Shown here: piece by piece, positions 6,325-11,443 of the stretch | Layout: each line of letters starts with the position of its first letter | Position numbering within the stretch: the first letter of the stretch is position 1 | DNA from: Candidatus Geothermarchaeota archaeon | GTDB lineage: Archaea; Thermoproteota; Nitrososphaeria; Geothermarchaeales; JDFR-13 | DNA: 11,443 bases | Direction of reading: 5' to 3' | Assembly: GCA_015522055.1 (NCBI GenBank) | Contig: WAMZ01000014.1 | Location: 1-11,443 of the forward strand | Notes under the pieces: generated by a model | What the model was told of the DNA's origin: nothing | Database searches by the model: none | The model's input: only the letters and a program-made list of their open reading frames with translations | Position numbers and translations under genes: made by a program

Positions 6325-7347
6325 CTACTCTACCCACTTCCACTCCTTAGTTGTCAAATATTTATGTATGGATAATGCCGCCTTCTTGCCGCTGGCTAGT
6401 GCCGGGCCTATTAGTGATGGTCCTGTAACCACGTCTCCGGCGGCGAACACACCCTTCCTAGTAGTCTTGTACTCCTTATCTGTCTTTATTGTATTCCACT
6501 TGGTAAGCTCAATGCCATATTTTTCGTCTATGAAGGGTGGTGTAGCAATCTCTCCGGCTGCGACCAGTACAGCGGAGGCCTCTATTGTGAAGTCTGAGTT
6601 CTCTATCGGGACTGGCTTGGGCCTACCGGATGAATCCTTCTCCCCTAGCTTCATCCTTATAGCTTTTACATACCTGAGTTTTCCGTCTTCACCTATAAAT
6701 TCTATGGGCTGTGTCAACTCGTATATCTTGAAGCCATTCTCCTCAAGCTTGTTGAATTCCCTGACCCCAGCGGGTGCAAACTCCCTCGTCCTTCTATAGA
6801 ATATGAATACCTCATCTGCCCCGGCTTCCCTTGCCAAGTAGCATGCGTCTACAGCGGTTAATCCACCTCCTATTACTATTACTCTGTCACTAAGCCTGAC
6901 TTCTTCACTTGAGTATCCATATTTATATAGATGGTAGTCTACTATGAACTCGAGGGCGTGGTAAACCCCCTGTAAGTCTTCACCGGGGACTTTCAGCCTC
7001 CTGCTTTTCCATGTGCCTGTAGCTATTAGGATCGCGTCGAACTCGCGAAGTATTTCGTCGAACTCTATATCTACGCCTACCTTTGTATTTAGGTGGAAGT
7101 TGACGCCGAGCTCTACTAATTCTTTTACTCCCCTCCTTACACCGTTTTTGGGTATCCTAAACTCTGGTATCCCGAATATTAGTAGGCCCCCGGGTTCGGG
7201 AAGCATGTCATATACGTGGACTTCATGGCCGTAGCAAATCAGTTCTCCGGCAGCACCTAAGCCGGCTGGACCAGCCCCTATTATCGCTACTTTATAGCCA
7301 CTTGGCTGGATTTTATCGCCTGGCCTGCATCTCCTGGCAAACTTCAT
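6325..7347 (-). CDS. GltD-like FAD/NAD(P)-dependent oxidoreductase (glutamate synthase small-subunit family)
   Basis: A 340-residue flavoprotein of the family that includes the glutamate synthase small subunit GltD, NfnB/SudA and related NAD(P)H:acceptor reductases. It has an N-terminal FAD dinucleotide fold (KVAIIGAGPAGLGAAG, 19-34), the PGGLLIFGIPEFRIPK block (52-67), ATGTWKSRRLKVPGED (109-124), a second fold VIVIGGGLTAVDAC (156-169) for NAD(P)H, RRTREFAPAG (185-194), and the C-terminal FAD motif GVFAAGDVVTGPSLIGPALASG (299-320). Canonical GltD proteins carry about 130 extra N-terminal residues with the Cys-rich Fe-S domain; here only a short tail with one Cys (C7) precedes the FAD fold. 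No large subunit is in view, so the acceptor is unknown. ATG 7347 is preferred over GTG 7356 because AAGGTG (7354-7359) ends six bases before it. Confidence 0.85.
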   Translation of the reverse strand: MKFARRCRPGDKIQPSGYKVAIIGAGPAGLGAAGELICYGHEVHVYDMLPEPGGLLIFGIPEFRIPKNGVRRGVKELVELGVNFHLNTKVGVDIEFDEILREFDAILIATGTWKSRRLKVPGEDLQGVYHALEFIVDYHLYKYGYSSEEVRLSDRVIVIGGGLTAVDACYLAREAGADEVFIFYRRTREFAPAGVREFNKLEENGFKIYELTQPIEFIGEDGKLRYVKAIRMKLGEKDSSGRPKPVPIENSDFTIEASAVLVAAGEIATPPFIDEKYGIELTKWNTIKTDKEYKTTRKGVFAAGDVVTGPSLIGPALASGKKAALSIHKYLTTKEWKWVE

Positions 7348-7384
7348 GATATACACCTTGTCGTTGGTCGGGTGACAATATAAG

Positions 7385-7395
7385 TTTATATTAAA
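7385..7395 (-). promoter_or_regulatory. TATA box for the GltD-like gene
   Basis: On the minus strand this reads TTTAATATAAA, about 43 bases before ATG 7347. Initiation about 27 bases downstream (near 7363) would give a short leader that just includes the AAGGTG Shine-Dalgarno site. Confidence 0.5.
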
Positions 7396-7439
7396 TTAGC
7401 TTAAGAGCCTTCTTTATTAAAAATATATACTGGTTTGTT

Positions 7440-7532
7440 ATGGAGCTGTTTGAGGTAGCCTCTCAACCAAGCATACCTATCTTCATCGGCACAGAGGCCT
7501 CCTATATACCGGCCTCATATCATCGAGGCTAA
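7440..7532 (+). CDS. Doubtful 30-codon ORF, possible gene remnant
   Basis: An ATG-initiated frame of 30 codons, beginning MELFEVASQPSIPIFIGTEA and ending in a tandem TAA TAG. A TATA-like tract (7413-7429) lies about 15-25 bases upstream, as for a leaderless transcript. The stretch IPIFIGTEASY is loosely reminiscent of the N-terminus of archaeal ureohydrolases (agmatinase-like), with nothing following it, so it could be a decayed gene start. The resemblance is from memory and weak; it may be chance. No Shine-Dalgarno site. Confidence 0.2.
   Translation: MELFEVASQPSIPIFIGTEASYIPASYHRG
7494..7516. repeat. Hairpin: 6-bp inverted repeat in the intergenic gap
   Basis: GAGGCC (7494-7499) and GGCCTC (7511-7516) are perfect complements around an 11-base loop. 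A smaller inverted repeat (TTGAG/CTCAA) lies upstream, around 7450-7466. There is no following T run, so it does not look like a simple terminator; role unknown. Confidence 0.35.
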
Positions 7533-7622
7533 TAGATAAATTCTAGAGGCGTATTTTTAAGTATTGAGCTGTATCATTATGTAACTATTTGGATATAAAT
7601 TTGTTTTCATTTGTATGTAAAG

Positions 7623-7633
7623 AATATTTATTT
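7623..7633 (+). promoter_or_regulatory. TATA-like stretch before the AsnRS-like gene
   Basis: AATATTTATTT lies about 50-60 bases before ATG 7682, which would give a leader of roughly 25-30 nt; no Shine-Dalgarno site is visible in it. An alternative weaker element (GATATTAAC, near 7636) would shorten the leader. The assignment is tentative. Confidence 0.3.
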
Positions 7634-7681
7634 CTGATATTAACTATCTCTTGTAAGGGCTTCACCTCTTCCTCTGATACT

Positions 7682-8644
7682 ATGGATCTGGGCCATAGGT
7701 TGAATATAGCGAAGGTGGAAGCCTCTCTTTTGAAGGGATTTAGGGATTACATGGATTCTCAGGGCTTCATCGAGGTTCAGGTGCCTCATATCACCAAGGC
7801 TACTGGTGCGTGTGAGAATGTTGCGACGATGTTCTACCTAGACTACTTCGGGAGGAGGGCTTATTTAACCCAGACTGCCCAGCTCCATCTCGAGATACTA
7901 TCCCAGCTCATCGATACGGGGCGTGTCTATACATTGATTAGGAGTTTCAGGGCGGAGCCTGAGGTTGATGATAGGCATCTTACAGAATTCTCGCTATTCG
8001 AGTTTGAGCATGTTGGTGGTTTCGATGAGCTGCTTAGACATATAGAGTATACTATCTACTGGGGTGTTGAGAGGGTCGCGGAGGAGAGGCAGGATATACT
8101 TAGGAAATACGGTGTGGATGGTGGTTGGCTGGAGCAATTCAAGCCGCCGTTTAAGAGGATGAGGTATAAGGATGCCATAGACTTTCTTAATGAGAAGGGC
8201 TTCAACTTGGAGTATGGCGATGACTTGAAGCATGTCCATGAAAAGGTTATTGCCAGTGAGTTCGGCCCGACCTTCGTCACCCACTGGCCTAAGCACCTAA
8301 AGTTCTTTAACATGAGGGAGGATCCCGAGAACCCTAGTGAGGTGATTAGCGCGGACCTCGAGCTGCCATTTGTGGGCGAGTCTGTGGGCTCGGCTGAGAG
8401 GGAGTATAGGTATAAAAGGCTTTATGAGAGGCTTGTGGAGAGCGATATGTATAGGATGCTTATCGAGTATGGTGGGGACGTCAGTGACTGGGACTGGTAT
8501 CTAGAGTTCTGGAGGACTATTGAGAACCCCATGCTCCACTCCGGCTGTGGCATTGGTGTATCGAGGGTGGTGCAGTCCCTCCTTAAACTAGGCAATATCA
8601 AGGAGGCAGTTGTATATCCGATGGACAGGCTATCTATTTACTGA
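7682..8644 (+). CDS. Class II aminoacyl-tRNA synthetase paralog, AsnRS-like catalytic core without anticodon-binding domain
   Basis: A 320-residue protein corresponding to the catalytic domain of asparaginyl/aspartyl-tRNA synthetases. Motif 1 lies around GFIEVQVPHITKA (28-40). AYLTQTAQLHLE (60-71) is the AsnRS/AspRS substrate-pocket block. Motif 2 is RSFRAEPEVDDRHLTEFSLF (88-107), with R90 and E92. FVTHWPKHLKFF (198-209), DLELPFVGESVGSAERE (225-241) and motif 3 HSGCGIGVSR (286-295, R295) complete the ATP site. No N-terminal OB anticodon-binding domain exists: the 31 in-frame codons upstream (from TTG 7589) are AT-rich, non-family sequence. Such truncated paralogs occur in archaea; one in Pyrococcus abyssi is an ammonia-using asparagine synthetase. 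This protein could be an asparagine synthetase or another paralog; it appears quite diverged from what I recall of the Pyrococcus enzyme. Motif retention suggests that adenylation chemistry is intact. Confidence 0.8.
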   Translation: MDLGHRLNIAKVEASLLKGFRDYMDSQGFIEVQVPHITKATGACENVATMFYLDYFGRRAYLTQTAQLHLEILSQLIDTGRVYTLIRSFRAEPEVDDRHLTEFSLFEFEHVGGFDELLRHIEYTIYWGVERVAEERQDILRKYGVDGGWLEQFKPPFKRMRYKDAIDFLNEKGFNLEYGDDLKHVHEKVIASEFGPTFVTHWPKHLKFFNMREDPENPSEVISADLELPFVGESVGSAEREYRYKRLYERLVESDMYRMLIEYGGDVSDWDWYLEFWRTIENPMLHSGCGIGVSRVVQSLLKLGNIKEAVVYPMDRLSIY

Positions 8645-8673
8645 CCCCTCACCACATTATTTATTTAATTTAT

Positions 8674-10467
8674 TCATTCTACGAATAGATCAAGGAATCT
8701 ATGGTTGACTACATCTACCAATCCCATATCCGTTAGCCTTATCTCTGGTATCACGGGTAGTGCTAGGAGTGATAGTGTCATGAATGGGGCTCTCCAGCCA
8801 CATCCCAACTCCCTCCATATCTGGTACATTCTGTCTAACTTCTCGGCCACCTCCTCGAATGGTCGGTTTGACATGAGGCCTGCTATGGGGAGCTCGATTA
8901 GAGATAATATCTGGCCATCTTTTACAGTGGTTATCCCACCACCTGATTCCCTAATGATGTTTGCGGCCATTGCCATATCCATATTGTTGGTCCCCATGAC
9001 TATGAGGTGATGGCTGTCGTGGGCGATGGTTGAGGCTACGGCGCCTATATCAAAACCGAATCCTTTTACGAAGCCTAGGCCGATGTTCCCAGTACCTCTA
9101 TGTCTCTCAATGACGGCAAGCTTGTATATATCTCTATCCGGGTCGGCTAAAGTATCGTCGTCGACTGTCTTTAGCTCCTCTACAGTTGTTGTGGTTAATA
9201 CGCTGCCTTCATGTGCAACTATTACCCTTACATGGGCCGGCTCCCTAGGCTTTGGGGGCTTTATCTTAAAGTCTTCTGGCTTCAACTCCCGAGGTATATT
9301 TACTGTCGATGTACTCCATTTAGGATATTTATATTCTGGGATATTGACTACCATCTTCCCATCTACCGCAACTACTCTGCCTTCAACCAGAACCATTTTA
9401 ACCTTTACCCTTGTAAGGTCATCCAATACTACGATATCGGCTAACCTAGATGGTGCCAGGCTACCTATGTGACGGTCGAGTCTATAATGTTGGGCGGGGT
9501 TGAGTGTAGCCATTTGTATGGCGGTTACTGGATCGACGCCCTCTTCGATGGCTCTCCTTATCACATCATCTATATGCCCTTTATGTAGTAGGGTATCTGC
9601 CTCCCTATCATCGGTTACTAGGCACATATGCCTTGTGTCCAGCTTTGCTTCGGTGGCTGCCTTTATTGTCTCATGGACATCTAGCCATGCCGACCCCTCC
9701 CTAAGATATGCATACATACCGAGCCTAACCCTGTTTATCACATCCTTCTTTGTAGTTAACTCATGGGATGAGGATATCCCGGCCGCGGCGTAGGCGACCA
9801 GTTCCCTATCCTCTAGACCCGCGTCGTGCCCCTCGACCAGCATATTGAGTTCATGTGAAGCTTCTATCTTATGTATTACATCATCCTTGATGTTTAGTAC
9901 GCCAGGGAAGTCCATCATCTCGCCGAGCGCTATTACACCTTCCCAACCCAGCATCTCCTCCACGTCCTCCGGTCCTAATACTGCACCTGGTGTCTCAAGC
10001 CCTGGTGCCGCGGGTACGCAGGAAGGTGCTGTGATGAAGACTCGAAGTGGGAGGTTCTTCGCCTCGTCGAGCATAAGCTTGACTCCCTTCATGCCTAATA
10101 CGTTGGCAATTTCATGGGGGTCGGCGAACACTGTTGTTGTACCATGGGGTAATACCGCTTTGGCGAACTGGCTGACGGTTAACATACTGCTCTCTATATG
10201 TATATGGGCATCTAGGAAGCCTGGGGCCACATATCTACCTCTCAAGTTGATTACCTTGGTTTCACTGCCTATGCAGTGTTCCGCGTCTCCTAAGTAGGCT
10301 ATCCTCCCATTCTTTATTGCAATATCTATATTCTCCAGTACCTCACCCGAATCGACATTTACGAGTATACCTCCCTTCAGTACGGTATCGGCTTTTAACT
10401 TACCTAGGGCAGTTAGTATTAACTCCTTTATACCTGTAATCCTAGGTATGGGATATGTGCCCCTCAT
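8674..10467 (-). CDS. ade: Adenine deaminase
   Basis: A 597-residue metal-dependent amidohydrolase that converts adenine to hypoxanthine and ammonia in purine salvage. The conserved blocks are DAHIHIESSML (86-96; metal ligands H88, H90), PHGTTTVFADPHEIANVLG (107-125), ALGEMMDFPGV (180-190; E183), EGHDAGLEDREL (212-223; H214), AAGISSSHE (228-236; H235) and CLVTDDREADTLL (282-294; D286). The C-terminal Ade-specific domain includes GNIGLGFVKGFG and AHDSHHLIVMGTNNMDMA (482-499). Length is normal for the family. Two ATGs are possible, 10479 and 10467. The second is chosen because the TATA element AATATAAATTAA (10485-10496) is only about 11 bases from the first but about 23 from the second, suiting a leaderless start. 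It ends convergently with the AsnRS-like gene across a 29-base AT-rich gap and is divergent from the HTH gene. Confidence 0.95.
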   Translation of the reverse strand: MRGTYPIPRITGIKELILTALGKLKADTVLKGGILVNVDSGEVLENIDIAIKNGRIAYLGDAEHCIGSETKVINLRGRYVAPGFLDAHIHIESSMLTVSQFAKAVLPHGTTTVFADPHEIANVLGMKGVKLMLDEAKNLPLRVFITAPSCVPAAPGLETPGAVLGPEDVEEMLGWEGVIALGEMMDFPGVLNIKDDVIHKIEASHELNMLVEGHDAGLEDRELVAYAAAGISSSHELTTKKDVINRVRLGMYAYLREGSAWLDVHETIKAATEAKLDTRHMCLVTDDREADTLLHKGHIDDVIRRAIEEGVDPVTAIQMATLNPAQHYRLDRHIGSLAPSRLADIVVLDDLTRVKVKMVLVEGRVVAVDGKMVVNIPEYKYPKWSTSTVNIPRELKPEDFKIKPPKPREPAHVRVIVAHEGSVLTTTTVEELKTVDDDTLADPDRDIYKLAVIERHRGTGNIGLGFVKGFGFDIGAVASTIAHDSHHLIVMGTNNMDMAMAANIIRESGGGITTVKDGQILSLIELPIAGLMSNRPFEEVAEKLDRMYQIWRELGCGWRAPFMTLSLLALPVIPEIRLTDMGLVDVVNHRFLDLFVE

Positions 10468-10484
10468 AATCTTACACATATAAG

Positions 10485-10496
10485 TTAATTTATATT
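10485..10496 (-). promoter_or_regulatory. TATA box for adenine deaminase
   Basis: AATATAAATTAA on the minus strand is centred about 23 bases before ATG 10467, consistent with a leaderless transcript. No Shine-Dalgarno site precedes that start. Confidence 0.5.
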
Positions 10497-10520
10497 CTCT
10501 TTATTATTCAAAATTTACAA

Positions 10521-10534
10521 GAATATGTATATTC
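10521..10534. promoter_or_regulatory. Palindrome in the divergent promoter region, candidate operator
   Basis: GAATAT-GT-ATATTC is an inverted repeat with 6-bp arms around a 2-base centre, about 30 bases upstream of the adenine deaminase TATA box. A second, weaker dyad (GGATA-5 nt-TATCC) lies at 10577-10591, nearer the HTH gene. Such symmetrical sites suit a dimeric winged-helix regulator, but no binding evidence can be drawn from sequence alone. Confidence 0.4.
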
Positions 10535-10627
10535 GTTAGAGAATGCCATCTGGAATAATCAGTGAAATATTGATTGGGATAGTTCTTATCCTAGCATATT
10601 TTAGACCCAACCTCCGACATCTAATTA

Positions 10628-10635
10628 TTTATATA
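10628..10635 (+). promoter_or_regulatory. TATA box for the HTH/membrane protein gene
   Basis: TTTATATA is centred about 31 bases before ATG 10663, placing initiation within a few bases of that ATG, as expected for a leaderless or near-leaderless archaeal mRNA. It argues against the in-frame upstream ATGs at 10543 and 10648. Confidence 0.55.
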
Positions 10636-10662
10636 CTTTTTAATTCTATGTATGGCATTAAG

Positions 10663-11443
10663 ATGAGTGGTAGATCAGATATTTACGAGGCTCTCAGTAA
10701 TAAGATTCGGAGGGAGATCATTCTACTCTTGGGTGAGCATGGGGCGCTTAGAGCTAAGGATTTGAAGGAGTTCCTTAATATAGGTCCCGGCCAGCTATAT
10801 TACCATCTTAGTCTGTTGGGGGATTTAGTAACAAAAAATGATAAGAAGGAGTATGTTCTAACAGAGTTGGGGCTCGAGGTTTATCGGGCGATAACGAGGG
10901 ATGAGGCGCCTCAGATTCCTGGTGATGCATCTATCCAGCCTAGCCCCATGGCACGTATCCTATCTATGATACTGTTTCCCAAGGCTTTTTTCTATTATAT
11001 ATATGAATCTCCATATAGACACCTCGTTGACGTAGGGATTATCTTGTTATTTGGTGGGTATCTGAGTTTCTTGAGTGGCTTCAGGCCTATACTTTTATTA
11101 CCAGTCGATATGCCGGGGGGATTGATTGATTCATATATATACTTTATCGGCTCTATACTATTTGTCACGTTCCTCTCGGACATATTATCTACCGTATTAT
11201 TTAGGAGGGGTGGTGGGCACCTTAATCTATTTATCGGTGTGATATTTTCATACATCCCCATTATTGTGTTCTATATCCTTATATATGTAGCATCGTTAAC
11301 CGCACTAGAATTGAGACTATTGTATGGGGGTTGGCTATTGAGGGGGATCATGGTGCTGTGCCAAGGGTATAGTATAACTCTTCTAGCATCATCTATCGGT
11401 GCTGCTAAGAATATACGGATTGATAAGTCAGCTTTAGTAAGTC
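10663..11443 (+). CDS. Winged-helix (ArsR-like) regulator fused to a Yip1-like multi-pass membrane domain; 3' end outside window
   Basis: 260 residues are visible and the frame is still open at the window edge. Residues 1-80 are a winged helix: DIYEALSNKIRREIILLL (6-23), LRAKDLKEFLNIGPGQLYYH (29-48) as turn and recognition helix, and YVLTELGLEVYRAI (64-77) as the wing/dimer end, typical of ArsR-like archaeal regulators. A short Pro-rich linker (81-95) leads to at least three or four hydrophobic segments at about 121-138, 157-180, 188-212 and 222-246. The pattern of a FPKAFFYYIYESPYRH segment before the first helix, LFRRGGGHLNLFIGVIFSYIPI (179-200), and a final segment followed by CQGYSITLLASSIGAAK resembles Yip1-family domains, which is an inferred match. 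It is probably a membrane-anchored transcription regulator or sensor; the signal is unknown. ATG 10663 is supported by the TATA box; there is no Shine-Dalgarno site. Confidence 0.75.
   Translation, partial: MSGRSDIYEALSNKIRREIILLLGEHGALRAKDLKEFLNIGPGQLYYHLSLLGDLVTKNDKKEYVLTELGLEVYRAITRDEAPQIPGDASIQPSPMARILSMILFPKAFFYYIYESPYRHLVDVGIILLFGGYLSFLSGFRPILLLPVDMPGGLIDSYIYFIGSILFVTFLSDILSTVLFRRGGGHLNLFIGVIFSYIPIIVFYILIYVASLTALELRLLYGGWLLRGIMVLCQGYSITLLASSIGAAKNIRIDKSALVS

Larger units (their letters stand above)
7348..7681. other. Intergenic gap between divergent GltD-like and AsnRS-like genes
   Basis: About 330 bases without a convincing gene. The left end carries the promoter of the minus-strand oxidoreductase. 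The middle (7440-7532) has higher GC content than its surroundings and holds a doubtful 30-codon ORF and a hairpin, annotated separately. The right end (7540-7681) is AT-rich and must hold the promoter of the AsnRS-like gene. No RNA gene, repeat array or mobile-element end was recognised. Confidence 0.6.

Noticed and set aside
7589..7681. N-terminal extension of the AsnRS-like protein from TTG 7589
   Set aside because: The 31 codons are AT-rich, unlike the rest of the gene, contain promoter-like sequence and do not resemble the family's N-terminal domain; conserved sequence begins at ATG 7682.
9026..9472. 148-codon plus-strand frame opposite adenine deaminase
   Set aside because: It lies wholly within the well-supported ade gene; Ser/Thr-rich antisense composition with no recognisable motif.
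10543..10662. In-frame upstream ATG giving 40 extra, partly hydrophobic residues on the HTH protein
   Set aside because: The stretch contains the TTTATATA promoter element, and hydrophobic residues are expected from AT-rich DNA; ATG 10663 directly precedes the winged-helix domain. Not fully excluded.

Overview
The window looks like a chromosomal segment of a thermophilic archaeon, most likely a member of the Thermoproteota (crenarchaeal lineage). The signs are: an archaeal-type ribosomal protein run (uL3-uL4-uL23-uL2-uS19) headed by the MTH1-type SPOUT methyltransferase that commonly sits there in archaea; archaeal TATA boxes placed for leaderless starts; Shine-Dalgarno sites only on internal cistrons; strong use of AGG/ATA codons and GTG starts; and an intronless tRNA-Val with its CCA encoded. 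The genus cannot be fixed from the sequence alone. No mobile element, CRISPR array or rRNA was seen.

Layout. Bases 1-424 hold the 3' part of a deoxyribose-phosphate aldolase (deoC). Next, on the + strand, come a putative SPOUT RNA methyltransferase (464-1294), uL3 (1418-2428), uL4 (2443-3258), uL23 (3251-3523), uL2 (3535-4245) and uS19 (4290-4691). Where the usual archaeal order would continue with uL22, this genome has an ArsA/Get3-family ATPase with a C-terminal HSP20-like domain (4761-5963). A 76-residue charged helical protein (5953-6183) overlaps its end. A tRNA-Val(UAC) lies on the opposite strand (6191-6266), downstream of a minus-strand GltD-like flavoprotein oxidoreductase (6325-7347).

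A gap of about 330 bases (7348-7681) holds promoters and a doubtful 30-codon ORF. Then come a truncated class II (AsnRS-like) synthetase paralog on the + strand (7682-8644) and adenine deaminase on the - strand (8674-10467). After a divergent promoter region with a palindrome, a + strand winged-helix regulator fused to a Yip1-like membrane domain starts at 10663 and runs off the window.

How it fits together. The left half is translation machinery: five ribosomal proteins, an RNA-modifying enzyme, a tail-anchored-protein-targeting-type ATPase and a tRNA. The right half leans toward nitrogen metabolism: a glutamate-synthase-type reductase, an asparagine-synthetase-like paralog and an ammonia-releasing adenine deaminase. 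That functional link is inferred from gene content only. The least routine items are the membrane-anchored HTH/Yip1-like protein, the AsnRS paralog, the ArsA-small protein pair, and an exact GGTG + 7-nt spacing before four consecutive ribosomal protein starts.
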